DNA of 64,000 bases from Glutamicibacter creatinolyticus (GTDB lineage: Bacteria > Actinomycetota > Actinomycetes > Actinomycetales > Micrococcaceae). The stretch is from positions 2,108,001 to 2,172,000 of the forward strand of contig NZ_CP034412.1 in NCBI RefSeq assembly GCF_006094275.1, in the 5' to 3' direction. The notes under the pieces are model-generated. The model was not told the DNA's origin. It saw only the letters and a program-made list of their open reading frames with translations, and searched no databases. Position numbers and translations under genes: made by a program. Each line of letters opens with the position of its first letter. Position 1 is the stretch's first letter. Shown one piece after another: positions 28,233-35,998 of this stretch.

Positions 28233-29156
28233 ATGTTCCTGCCGGATCTGAAATACCCCGTACACGATTTTTCGCACCGGAGCATCGATTTTTCGCAGCG
28301 CATCGCGGTGATGGCGGTCGTGAACCGCACCCCGGATTCCTTCTTCGACGCCGGGTCAACCTTCGGATTGGATCAGGCCATCGCCGCGGCGATGCAGGCC
28401 GTGCAGGACGGGGCGGATTGGGTGGATATTGGCGGGGTGCCCTTCTCCCCCGGCCCGGCACTGTCCTGGCAGGAGGAGGCCGAACGCGTGGTTCCGGTGA
28501 TCCGGGCAGTGCGTGAGCGCAGCGATGTGCTGATCTCCGCGGATACGTTCCTGCCGCAGGTGGCGCAGGCCGCGATCGAGGCCGGGGCCGATGTCATCAA
28601 CGACACCACGGGCCTGTCACAACCCGGCATGGCCCAGGTCGTGGCGGACAGCGGCGCCCACCTGGTGCTTACCCATTCGCTGGCCAAGCCGCGTACGGTG
28701 TACCCGCGCCCGCATTATGCGGACGTGGTCGGTGAGGTGCGAGACTACCTGGCGCGCAAGGTCGAGCTGGCGGTGCAGGCCGGGATCGGTGAGCAGAAGC
28801 TGATCATTGACCCGGGGCATGACCTGAACAAGAACACCCGCCATACCCTGGAGCTGACCGGCAACTTCTCCCCCATCGCCGAGCTCGGCTACCCGGCGCT
28901 GGCCGCGGTGTCGAACAAGGACTTCATCGGCGAAACCCTCAACCTGCCCAAATCGGAGCGGATGGTCGGTTCGATGGTCTCGGCCACCATGTGCATCATG
29001 GGAGGGGCGCGGATCATCAGGATGCACAATGTTCCCGAGGCGGTGCAGACCGTGCACCTGATCGAAGCGGCCGCCGGTTGGCGCGCGCCGGCCTACCAGG
29101 TCCACAACATGTCGGACATCAATCCCCCGGCCCACCCCGAACACAGCCGCAACTAG
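28233..29156 (+). CDS. FolP2-like dihydropteroate synthase homologue
   Basis: 307 residues. Pterin-binding signatures are VVNRTPDSFFDAGS (first loop), ISADTFLPQ, INDTTGLSQPGM, IDPGHDLNKNTRH, SNKDFIGETLN (catalytic-site Lys) and RMHNVPEAV. The first loop reads NRTPDSFFDAGS rather than the NVTPDSFSDGG of housekeeping FolP, and the DIGG is not followed by ES. Both features fit the FolP2 branch, whose Mycobacterium member is reported not to act as a normal dihydropteroate synthase. No other folate genes are adjacent. An RibD-like reductase gene follows after 11 bases. AAGGG lies 11 bases before the ATG. Confidence 0.82.
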   Translation: MFLPDLKYPVHDFSHRSIDFSQRIAVMAVVNRTPDSFFDAGSTFGLDQAIAAAMQAVQDGADWVDIGGVPFSPGPALSWQEEAERVVPVIRAVRERSDVLISADTFLPQVAQAAIEAGADVINDTTGLSQPGMAQVVADSGAHLVLTHSLAKPRTVYPRPHYADVVGEVRDYLARKVELAVQAGIGEQKLIIDPGHDLNKNTRHTLELTGNFSPIAELGYPALAAVSNKDFIGETLNLPKSERMVGSMVSATMCIMGGARIIRMHNVPEAVQTVHLIEAAAGWRAPAYQVHNMSDINPPAHPEHSRN

Positions 29157-29167
29157 GAGCTATCTGC

Positions 29168-29935
29168 ATGCACGGAATCTTCCCGGAACCCACGCCCGAA
29201 CTGAGCGACAACCAGCTGCTGGAGCGCTACGCCATCGATCGCCGGCCCTATGTCCGGTTCAACTTTGTCTCCAGCCTGGACGGCAGCGCCCAGGTCGGCG
29301 GGGTCTCGGCCGCCTTGGGCAGTGCGGCCGACCAGCGCCTGTTCAAGTTGCTGCGCCGGCAGGCCTCGGTGGTTTTGGTGGGGGCCGGAACCGTGCGCGC
29401 CGAAGGGTATGACGGACCGCTGGTGGACCCCGAATCCCAGATTTGGCGCGAGGCCAACGGCTTTGACCGCCACCCGGTGCTGGCGATCTTGAGCAACGGG
29501 CTGAACATCTCCCCCACCTCCGCGGTGGTGCGCAACAGCCCGGCCCCGATCCTGCTGTTCACCGCCGTGAACGTGGACCCGCAGACCGCCCGGCACTACC
29601 CGCAGCATGTCCAGCTGATCCAGGTCCCACAGTTCAATGGGCTGATCAGCGCCACGCACGTGGTCCACGAACTGACCGAACGGGGCCTGGAGTGCATCCA
29701 CGCCGAAGGCGGTCCCACGATCTTTGGCCAGTTCATCGACCAGCAGATGGTTGATTCACTGTGTCTGAGCATCAGCCCGCAGCTCATTGGCGGGCAGGGG
29801 GCGCGCATTGCCTCCGGCACCGGGGAACACCCCCAGGCGCTGCAGCTGCATTCTGTGCTGCACGAGGAAGGGATGCTGCTCACCGAATACCGGCGCTCAC
29901 GTCCATCAGCGACAGACACCCCGGACGCACCGTAA
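29168..29935 (+). CDS. RibD C-terminal-domain (pyrimidine/dihydrofolate reductase-like) protein
   Basis: 255 residues, AGGAGC 7 bases before ATG 29168. The domain is the RibD reductase / DHFR-like fold: YVRFNFVSSLDGSAQ (substrate loop), VVLVGAGTVRAEGYDG (NADPH region) and LECIHAEGGPTIFGQF (second nucleotide-binding GGP motif). There is no deaminase domain. Relatives reduce a riboflavin intermediate, and a mycobacterial homologue can substitute for DHFR. Coupling with a FolP2-like gene suggests pterin or flavin-type chemistry. The last 56 bases overlap the convergent lipid kinase gene. Confidence 0.82.
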   Translation: MHGIFPEPTPELSDNQLLERYAIDRRPYVRFNFVSSLDGSAQVGGVSAALGSAADQRLFKLLRRQASVVLVGAGTVRAEGYDGPLVDPESQIWREANGFDRHPVLAILSNGLNISPTSAVVRNSPAPILLFTAVNVDPQTARHYPQHVQLIQVPQFNGLISATHVVHELTERGLECIHAEGGPTIFGQFIDQQMVDSLCLSISPQLIGGQGARIASGTGEHPQALQLHSVLHEEGMLLTEYRRSRPSATDTPDAP

Positions 29936-30797
29936 CCCTGAAGTCCCCGGTGCCCAGCTGCTCCCCGTCCCCGTAGCTGGTTCCGGCAAATTCCACCCGG
30001 GCAGTGCTGAACACCCCGGCACGCCGGTAGCGGTGTTCACGCCCGGTGAGGATCTGCACGATCCGGGGCAGCACCCGGTACAGCGGGGCGGCGGTGACTA
30101 TCATGGCGTCCATGCGCCCGTCATCGTCCCGGGCTGCGGGAAACAGACTGATGCCGCCGCCCAGGGTGCGGATGTTGGCCAGGCTGGCCAGGTACACTCC
30201 GCCGTGGAAGGAGAACCCGTCAGCGCTGATGCTCAGCTGCCGGGGTTTGATCCGAGGCAGGCACAGCAGCAGCGCCAACCCGTAGCGGGTGGCCCCCAGC
30301 CAGCGCGGCAGGGCGTTGGCCGCCTCGTTGACCTGCGCTTCAAAACCGCAGGAGACCGCCCCAAGCACGAAGCGCGTGCGCTGCGGCTCGTTGGCGAAGC
30401 TGACCTCCAACACGTCGCTGGTGCGGATCCTGCCGTGACCGGCCAGGAACCCGAGGATCGCCTCCCGGGTGGAGCGCACCGAGGAGGCCCGGCCCATCCG
30501 CCACGCGTCGTTGCCGCTGCCGGCCGGAAGAATCCCCATCGGGATGCCCAGGTCGATCAGTGCGGGCAGGCAGGAGTGCACGAGCCCGTCACCTCCCACA
30601 ATGACCACGGCGTCACTGCCGCGCAGCCGGCTGGGCAGTTCACTGCGCGGCACCTGCGAGGTGTCCACCAGCTGCGGGTTCCGTCCGGCGTCCTGCAGGG
30701 TGGCGTGCAGCGCCCGCGCCCGGGACAGGCCGCGGCCGTGGCCGGAGGCGGGGTGGAAGACAATGGAAACGCGGTGATACCCGCGCGGGGTGTTCAT
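29880..30797 (-). CDS. Diacylglycerol/sphingosine kinase-family lipid kinase
   Basis: 305 residues. The N-terminal catalytic lobe has the ATP-binding motif VVIVGGDGLVHSCL (the usual GGDGT has Leu in place of Thr here) and the second motif MGILPAGSGNDAWR. The C-terminal lobe is beta-rich with DGRMDAMIV and YGDGEQLGTG patterns typical of the DagK/YegS family. Such enzymes phosphorylate diacylglycerol or similar lipids at the cytoplasmic membrane face. It is monocistronic and overlaps the 3' end of the convergent RibD-like gene by 56 bases. Confidence 0.88.
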   Translation of the reverse strand: MNTPRGYHRVSIVFHPASGHGRGLSRARALHATLQDAGRNPQLVDTSQVPRSELPSRLRGSDAVVIVGGDGLVHSCLPALIDLGIPMGILPAGSGNDAWRMGRASSVRSTREAILGFLAGHGRIRTSDVLEVSFANEPQRTRFVLGAVSCGFEAQVNEAANALPRWLGATRYGLALLLCLPRIKPRQLSISADGFSFHGGVYLASLANIRTLGGGISLFPAARDDDGRMDAMIVTAAPLYRVLPRIVQILTGREHRYRRAGVFSTARVEFAGTSYGDGEQLGTGDFRVTVRPGCLSLMDVSAGIR

Positions 30798-30918
30798 AGC
30801 CTCACAGCCTACCCATGGGCGGGCGGTGGGCGGAAAAGCGCCGGGGGCATTTATGCTTGTTACACCGCAGCTTCACCCGCGCCCTGCCCCACATCGTTGA
30901 AAGGACTTGCTCCTGACC

Positions 30919-31830
30919 ATGAGCTCGCCAAGTCCCTATGAAGTCCTTGGCATTGCGCGCACCGCCTCCCAGGCCGAGATCAAGATGGCTTACCGCAAGG
31001 CCGCCCGCGAGTCCCACCCGGACCTGGGCGGCTCCGCCGAACGGTTCCGTGCCGTGCAGCGGGCCTACCAGCTGCTCTCGGATGAGGCGGACCGTTCGCG
31101 CTATGACCGCTCCTTCCAGGCCCCCGACACCCGCTCCACTGGATCCGCCACCTCCGCCGGCACCGGCTCGCGTCCCTTTGACGAGCGCGTGCGCACCTCC
31201 ACCCAGCCCAAGGCGCAGATGCAGGTGCAGTACGTTCCGCCGCTGGAGGATACCGGTTTTACCGACCTTTCCGCCCAGCTCTCGCGCCGCCAGGTCCACG
31301 GCGAGCCGCGCAAGCGGGGGCTGTTCACCTCCCGCTCGCGGCTTGAACGGGAGGCAGCCACCATTTCGCTGCTTGAGCGCAACGTCCTGTCGGTGCTGCC
31401 CGCGGCGCGGCTGATCAATGGAGTGCACTCCCCCGGCGGCGGACACTATGACCATGTGCTGTTGGCCGGGTACCGGATGGCGGTCATTGGCACCATGACC
31501 CTGCCCGAAGGGTACTACATGTTTGACGGGCAGGTCCTGCGCCACGGCAATCGCATGACCCAGCCCCCGGTCCTGCAGATCTCCGGTCTGCAGCGCGCCT
31601 TCATGAACCTGAACGTGGTGCCCTACACGCTGGTGCTCACCGGACGGGACAACCCCCATGAGCCGGTCATTGAATACGGCCGCAAGGGCGCCCCGGCGTT
31701 GGCCGCCTCCCCCAACGTGCTGAACGCCGCAGGGCTGGTGCGTGAGCTGAAACTGTTCCTGGGCTCCGGCCCGCAGCCCAACCTGGTGGATCGTCCCACT
31801 CTGGCGCGTCTACTGGCCGGCATGTACTGA
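30919..31830 (+). CDS. DnaJ-domain protein with NERD-like C-terminal region
   Basis: 303 residues. A J-domain occupies residues 6-70 with the DnaK-stimulating His33-Pro34-Asp35. A linker of about 45 residues is rich in Ser/Thr/Gly. The remaining part (about 120-300) has none of the zinc or substrate domains of true DnaJ. Part of it (YDHVLLAGYRMAVIGTM ... GYYMFDGQVLRHG) resembles the NERD nuclease-related fold, but the E-x-K catalytic strand reads G-T-M, so nuclease activity is unlikely. ATG 30919 gives the natural J-domain start although AAAGGA lies 13 bases upstream. It is followed by trmL. Confidence 0.75.
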   Translation: MSSPSPYEVLGIARTASQAEIKMAYRKAARESHPDLGGSAERFRAVQRAYQLLSDEADRSRYDRSFQAPDTRSTGSATSAGTGSRPFDERVRTSTQPKAQMQVQYVPPLEDTGFTDLSAQLSRRQVHGEPRKRGLFTSRSRLEREAATISLLERNVLSVLPAARLINGVHSPGGGHYDHVLLAGYRMAVIGTMTLPEGYYMFDGQVLRHGNRMTQPPVLQISGLQRAFMNLNVVPYTLVLTGRDNPHEPVIEYGRKGAPALAASPNVLNAAGLVRELKLFLGSGPQPNLVDRPTLARLLAGMY

Positions 31831-31878
31831 GCACCAGATCCATAACCACAAATCACCGTTGCGCAGGGTCTGAAGCAC

Positions 31879-31884
31879 TACAAT
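31879..31884 (+). promoter_or_regulatory. Candidate -10 element for leaderless trmL transcript
   Basis: TACAAT stands 7 bases before the GTG start of trmL, the distance at which transcription would begin on the start codon itself. No Shine-Dalgarno sequence is visible. Leaderless messages are common in actinobacteria. There is no good -35 match at normal spacing. Confidence 0.4.
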
Positions 31885-31891
31885 TGGGTGA

Positions 31892-32353
31892 GTGTTTCGA
31901 ATCCTGTTTAACGCCCCCGAAATTCCGGGCAACACCGGTAATGCCATTCGTCTCGCCGCGGTAACCGGCGCCGAGCTGCACCTGGTCAAACCACTGGGTT
32001 TTGACTTTGATGACGCGAAACTGCGCCGTGCCGGGTTGGATTACCATGACCTGGCGGTGATGAGCATCCATGAGGATTTGGATGCCGCATTCCAGGCGTT
32101 GGGTGAGGGCCGGGTTTTCGCCTACACCAGTGAGGGAACGACCCTCTACACCGATATCGACTACCGCCCCACCGACATCCTGCTCTTCGGCAAGGAGTCG
32201 GTCGGGCTCTCCGCGCAGGACAAGTCCCACCCGCGGGTCAGCGACCTGGTGCGCCTGCCAATGCTGCCGGCGCGCCGGTCCATGAACCTGGCCAACTGCG
32301 CCTCCATTGTGTTGTTTGAGGCATGGCGGCAGCACGGTTTCGCCACCGTATAG
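31892..32353 (+). CDS. trmL: tRNA (cytidine/uridine 34-2'-O)-methyltransferase TrmL
   Basis: 153 residues, a minimal SPOUT methyltransferase. Signatures of the trefoil knot are ILLFGKESVGLSAQ, LVRLPMLPARRSMNLANCAS and the N-terminal NAPEIPGNTGNAIRLA. It methylates the wobble nucleotide of leucine tRNAs using S-adenosylmethionine. The start is GTG 31892 (MFRILFNAPEIPGN), which fits the family's N-terminus. Confidence 0.95.
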   Translation: MFRILFNAPEIPGNTGNAIRLAAVTGAELHLVKPLGFDFDDAKLRRAGLDYHDLAVMSIHEDLDAAFQALGEGRVFAYTSEGTTLYTDIDYRPTDILLFGKESVGLSAQDKSHPRVSDLVRLPMLPARRSMNLANCASIVLFEAWRQHGFATV

Positions 32354-32484
32354 GACATTCAGCCTCGACACCCTTCAGTCACAGGTTGATAACAACTTTG
32401 TGCAGTAGGCTCAGTTAACGCGGTGCAGCGGAATTCCGGCTGGACCAGACACAACCGACGAAACTCTCGGGAGACTCCATCACC

Positions 32485-33066
32485 ATGAACGGTAGCTTCG
32501 ATCAGCGCCGCAACGAACAGCACGATGACGACCTGGGACTGGGAATCGTTGACGAACTTGCCAGCACCTCCCGGGCCGAGAAGTCCCATAAACCACGCGG
32601 CTGGATCTTTGCCGTGGTGGGTGTCGTGGTGTTGGCGGTCCTGGCCCTGGTGCTGTTCTCCCTGCTGAACTCCGGGGCGACGAACGACACCTCCGCGCTG
32701 AAGGCCAAGGACTCGGTGTCCAACACCCTGGAACTGCGCAGCGGCGGCAAGGCGACGGTGACCACCTCCGAATCCGATCGGGCGGTCGCCGTGGAACTCT
32801 CGGGTCTACCGGCCCTGGATGAGTCCGAGCGCTACGTGGTGTGGGGCATCGATGACGAGGGCAACACGATGGTGCTGTTGGAAACCGCCAAGAGCGCGGA
32901 TCAGGCCGGGGTGAAGGACAAGCCGGCCCTGGCTTCCATCCTGGTCACCGTCGAGACCACGCCCACCCCGGAAACGCCAACCAGCGAGTCCGAGGCCTCG
33001 GTGGATCTGCCCCTGGATCCCAACGCGCCGCAGGAAGACGGCACCACCAACGGCGACGACGCCTAG
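32485..33066 (+). CDS. Single-pass membrane protein with RskA-like extracellular domain
   Basis: 193 residues. A polar cytoplasmic N-terminus of about 40 residues leads to one membrane helix (WIFAVVGVVVLAVLALVLFS, about 44-63). An extracellular domain (about 80-150: KATVTTSESDRAVAVELSGL; ERYVVWGIDDEGNTMVLLE) is reminiscent of the C-terminal domain of anti-sigma-K factor RskA. The tail is Thr/Pro/Glu-rich. No zinc-binding anti-sigma motif (H-x3-C-x2-C) is present and no sigma factor gene is adjacent, so an anti-sigma role is unproven. Confidence 0.65.
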   Translation: MNGSFDQRRNEQHDDDLGLGIVDELASTSRAEKSHKPRGWIFAVVGVVVLAVLALVLFSLLNSGATNDTSALKAKDSVSNTLELRSGGKATVTTSESDRAVAVELSGLPALDESERYVVWGIDDEGNTMVLLETAKSADQAGVKDKPALASILVTVETTPTPETPTSESEASVDLPLDPNAPQEDGTTNGDDA

Positions 33067-33086
33067 CGTCCGTCCACGAGCAGCAA

Positions 33087-33126
33087 CGAAGGTCCGTGAA
33101 TCCCCGCTGGGGTTCACGGACCTTCG
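33087..33126. terminator. Bidirectional terminator hairpin
   Basis: The arms CGAAGGTCCGTGAAtCCCC and GGGGTTCACGGACCTTCG pair over 18 bp with one bulged T and a 3-base loop. It lies between the convergent RskA-like (stop 33066) and PIG-L (stop 33170) genes. The A/T-rich ends are short. Confidence 0.75.
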
Positions 33127-33169
33127 TCATGCCGGGCCGTTTGCGCGGCCGCAGTTCAAGCCGGTGCGG

Positions 33170-33931
33170 CTAGAACCCGGCAATCGTGTCATCGGCGTTC
33201 ACCGCCACCGCGTGGAAGCTCTCGGCGTGCCGGGCCTGCTCCAGCCCGCCGCGCACCGCGTTCTCCCGACACTGTTGTTCGACGAACTTCTCCATGGCTC
33301 TAACATCCGGGTGCTGGGTGAAGTGCGAACGCAGCGCCTCCATTTTGCGTCCGAAGTGCTCGGTGATGTCCACGAACGCGTTTTCCCGTTCCTTCGGCGC
33401 CCCGTAGAGCCACAGCCAGGGAACCTTGTAGGCTTCCAGGCCCTGCTCGGTGATCAGCTCCGGGAAGCTGAACGGGTTCTCCACCGCCGGATAGATGGCC
33501 CGGGTCACCGCCTCACCACAGGCCAGGTGGTCCGGGTGTGAACGCTGCAGGCGGTCCCACGCCCGTTCCGGGTGCATGGCCATGACAATGTTCGGACGCA
33601 CCTGGCGGATCAGCCGGACCACTTCGCGGATCACCCGCTGGTTCGGCTCCAAGAAGCCGTCGCGTTCGCCCAGGAAGTGCACCGTTTGCACGCCCACCTT
33701 GGCTGCGGCCTCGCGCTGTTCCAAGTGGCGCAGCCGGGCGGTTTCCTGTGGGTCCCGGTCATCAAAGCCGCCGGCGTCCCCGTCGGTCATGACGCAGTAT
33801 TCCACCTGCACCCCGGCGGAGGTCAAGGCGGAGACGGTGCCGGCGGCCCCGAAGTCCAGGTCGTCCGGGTGCGCGGCAAAGGCCAGCACGCGGGCGGTGG
33901 ATGGTTGAATAAATGGCAGGGTATCGATCAT
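33170..33931 (-). CDS. PIG-L (LmbE-like) deacetylase
   Basis: 253 residues. The zinc-binding signature [10 protein letters not shown] is near residue 18-27, and a second ligand motif SHPDHLACG near 150. The family removes acetyl groups from N-acetylglucosamine-type substrates; actinobacterial members include mycothiol biosynthesis and mycothiol-conjugate amidase enzymes. Its ATG overlaps the etfA stop by 4 bases (33928-33931), so it is translationally coupled to the electron transfer flavoprotein genes. The exact substrate is not evident. Confidence 0.9.
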   Translation of the reverse strand: MIDTLPFIQPSTARVLAFAAHPDDLDFGAAGTVSALTSAGVQVEYCVMTDGDAGGFDDRDPQETARLRHLEQREAAAKVGVQTVHFLGERDGFLEPNQRVIREVVRLIRQVRPNIVMAMHPERAWDRLQRSHPDHLACGEAVTRAIYPAVENPFSFPELITEQGLEAYKVPWLWLYGAPKERENAFVDITEHFGRKMEALRSHFTQHPDVRAMEKFVEQQCRENAVRGGLEQARHAESFHAVAVNADDTIAGF

Positions 33932-34866
33932 GACTTGCGGCGGCGAATCTCCTCGGCGGCCTGCGGCAGCACCTGGCGCAGGTCACCAATGATCCCGAAG
34001 TCGGCGATCTCAAAGATTGGCGCGTCTTCGTCCTTGTTCACCGCCACAATGTACTTGCTGGTCTGCATCCCGGCCTTCTGCTGGATGGCCCCGGAGATGC
34101 CCACCGAAATGTACAGCTGCGGGGAGACAGTGGTGCCGGTCTGCCCCACCTGGTAGTCGTGGTCGATCCAGCCGGCATCGGTGGCGGCACGCGAGGCACC
34201 CACCGCCGCGCCCAACGCGTCGGCCAGTTCCTCGATCGGTGCGAAGTCGCCATCGACGCCGCGCCCGCCGGCCACCACGATGCGTGCCTCGGACAGGGCC
34301 GGGCGTCCGGTGGAAACCTTCGCCTGGCGCTCGACAACCTGTACTGCACTGTTGGCGGCCGCGACCTGCAGGTCCTGCACCTGCGGCTGCTGCCCGGGGC
34401 CGGCGGGGGCGTCCTCAATGCTGTTGGGCTTCACGGTGACCAGCAGCACACCGGAGGCGGCATTGGCCTGGGTGGTGTATGAGCCGGCCAGTTCGTCCTT
34501 GGTCACGGTGCCGTCACCGGCCACATCCACGGCGTCGGTGATCACCCCGCCGTTGCAGCGGATGGCGGCACGGGCGGCGACCTCGCGGTTGAAGCTGTCG
34601 TTGGCCAGCAGCACCAGCTCGGGGTTCACCGAGCTGATTGCGGCTTCAAGGGCGGCCACCTCGTGGTCTTGGAAGGAGTCAGCGGCCGGGGCCTGCAGGA
34701 CGCTGGTGATCCCGTAGCCAGCAAGAACCTCAAGGGCCGGGGCCGAAACCTCACCCACCACCGCCACGGTGGCAGGGGAGAAACGGGTGGCCAGGGTCAG
34801 CAGTTCGCGCTGGGCCTTGGTTGGTTCCTGGCCCAGGGCGTCAAAGAATACTAATGCGGAAGTCAT
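33928..34866 (-). CDS. etfA: Electron transfer flavoprotein alpha subunit
   Basis: 312 residues. The C-terminal FAD-binding half shows [40 protein letters not shown] and [20 protein letters not shown]. The heterodimer with EtfB carries electrons from acyl-CoA and other dehydrogenases to the membrane quinone pool. It is 12 bases downstream of etfB and overlaps the PIG-L gene. Confidence 0.97.
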   Translation of the reverse strand: MTSALVFFDALGQEPTKAQRELLTLATRFSPATVAVVGEVSAPALEVLAGYGITSVLQAPAADSFQDHEVAALEAAISSVNPELVLLANDSFNREVAARAAIRCNGGVITDAVDVAGDGTVTKDELAGSYTTQANAASGVLLVTVKPNSIEDAPAGPGQQPQVQDLQVAAANSAVQVVERQAKVSTGRPALSEARIVVAGGRGVDGDFAPIEELADALGAAVGASRAATDAGWIDHDYQVGQTGTTVSPQLYISVGISGAIQQKAGMQTSKYIVAVNKDEDAPIFEIADFGIIGDLRQVLPQAAEEIRRRKS

Positions 34867-34878
34867 GTGGTTCAGTCC

Positions 34879-35700
34879 TTAGATCAGCTTCTGTTCGGCC
34901 AGGTAGTCGACCAGCGCGATTCCGGCCTGGCCGTTGTCCGTGATGACGGTACCGGCCCCGCGCGCCGGGCGGGCGTTGGCCGAGAGCACACGGGTGGGCG
35001 AACCGGCTGGGCCAACGCTGGACGCGTCCAGCCCCAGGTCGGCGGCGCTGACCTCTTCCACCTTCTTCTTCTTGGCCGCCATGATGCCGCGGAAGTTCGG
35101 GTAGCGCGGCTCATTGGCCTGGTCGGTCACCGACAGCACGGCCGGTAGCGAGCCACGCAGCGTCAGGGAATCGGCGCCGTGATCGCGGGTGATGCTCAGC
35201 GTCCCGGCCGCCGAATCGAAGTCCACGTTCGAGGCGTTGGTCAGGGCAGCGAAGCCCAGCAGTTCTGCCAGCTGAGCCGGCACGATGCCGGTTTCGGCGT
35301 CGGTGGAGGCCATGCCGGTGACCACCAGGTCGATGTCCCCGGCATACTTGATCAGCGCGGCCAGGGCCTTGGCGGTGGCCACGGCGTCGGAGCCGGCCAG
35401 GGCCTCGTCGTTCAGGTGCAGTCCGCTGGTGGCGCCCATCTGCAGGGCCTTCTTCACTGAAGCCACCGCCTTGGGTCCTCCCATGGTGGCCGCAATGACT
35501 TGGTTGCCTGCCTTGGGCCCGCCGCGGTCCTCGGCGATCGCCAGGGCCGCCTCCACGGCGTATTCATCCAGCTCGGAAAGGATTGACTCGCTGCGGTCGA
35601 TGCGCAGGGTGTCCAGGTCGATGTGACGGTCAAACTGAGCGTCCGGTACGTGTTTGACCAGTACCAAGATGTTCAGTGGCGTGCTACTCGCGTCGCTCAT
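34879..35700 (-). CDS. etfB: Electron transfer flavoprotein beta subunit
   Basis: 273 residues. The AMP-binding pocket and recognition loop are visible (NQVIAATMGGPKAVASVKKALQMGA; LVVTGMASTDAETGIVPAQ). It starts at ATG 35700 and is the first gene of the etfB-etfA-PIG-L operon. A 298-base hairpin-rich intergenic region precedes it. Confidence 0.97.
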   Translation of the reverse strand: MSDASSTPLNILVLVKHVPDAQFDRHIDLDTLRIDRSESILSELDEYAVEAALAIAEDRGGPKAGNQVIAATMGGPKAVASVKKALQMGATSGLHLNDEALAGSDAVATAKALAALIKYAGDIDLVVTGMASTDAETGIVPAQLAELLGFAALTNASNVDFDSAAGTLSITRDHGADSLTLRGSLPAVLSVTDQANEPRYPNFRGIMAAKKKKVEEVSAADLGLDASSVGPAGSPTRVLSANARPARGAGTVITDNGQAGIALVDYLAEQKLI

Positions 35701-35811
35701 TCTCGCCTTTCATGCAAAGTGTCTTCGCTGTCGTAAAGACCGTGGAAGGATCTCTTCCACCCTTATCGTATCGGCGCACCGGCAATACGCCAGAACCTTT
35801 TGAAAAATCCA

Positions 35812-35860
35812 ACGGCGGTACGTGACGCATGTCCTTGCATGTCGTAACACGTACCGCCGT
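35812..35860 (-). terminator. Intrinsic terminator candidate (minus strand)
   Basis: Perfect 13-bp arms ACGGCGGTACGTG and CACGTACCGCCGT flank a 23-base loop. Read on the minus strand the stem is followed by TTGGATTTTT, a U-rich tail, so it can end transcription coming from the protease gene or from the hairpin region. Confidence 0.65.
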
Positions 35861-35940
35861 GGCCTCATTGCCGGTTCACATTCTGCTTCCCCCGCCGCGC
35901 ATCGCTGCGCGGCCGGCCGGATCTTCGTCAACTTCTTCAA

Positions 35941-35987
35941 CACTGCTTCACACTTCGCCCCATAGGAGGGCGAAGTGTGAAGCAGTG
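35941..35987 (-). terminator. 20-bp perfect stem-loop after the protease gene
   Basis: The arm CACTGCTTCACACTTCGCCC (35941-35960) pairs exactly with 35968-35987 around a 7-base loop. It begins 12 bases beyond the protease stop (minus strand). There is no U-run directly behind it; a second terminator with a U-tail lies 80 bases further on. Confidence 0.7.
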
Positions 35988-35998
35988 CCTGCTGGGTT

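Larger units (their letters stand above)
35701..35998. other. Hairpin-dense intergenic region between etfB and the HtrA-type protease
   Basis: No convincing coding frame. It contains three stem-loops: a 13-bp arm pair (35812-35824 with 35848-35860), a 7-bp hairpin CCGCGCA/TGCGCGG (35895-35912) and a 20-bp perfect stem (35941-35987). The etfB promoter should lie between 35701 and 35811. Whether the interval from 35987 to 35812 makes a stable small RNA is open. Confidence 0.5.
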
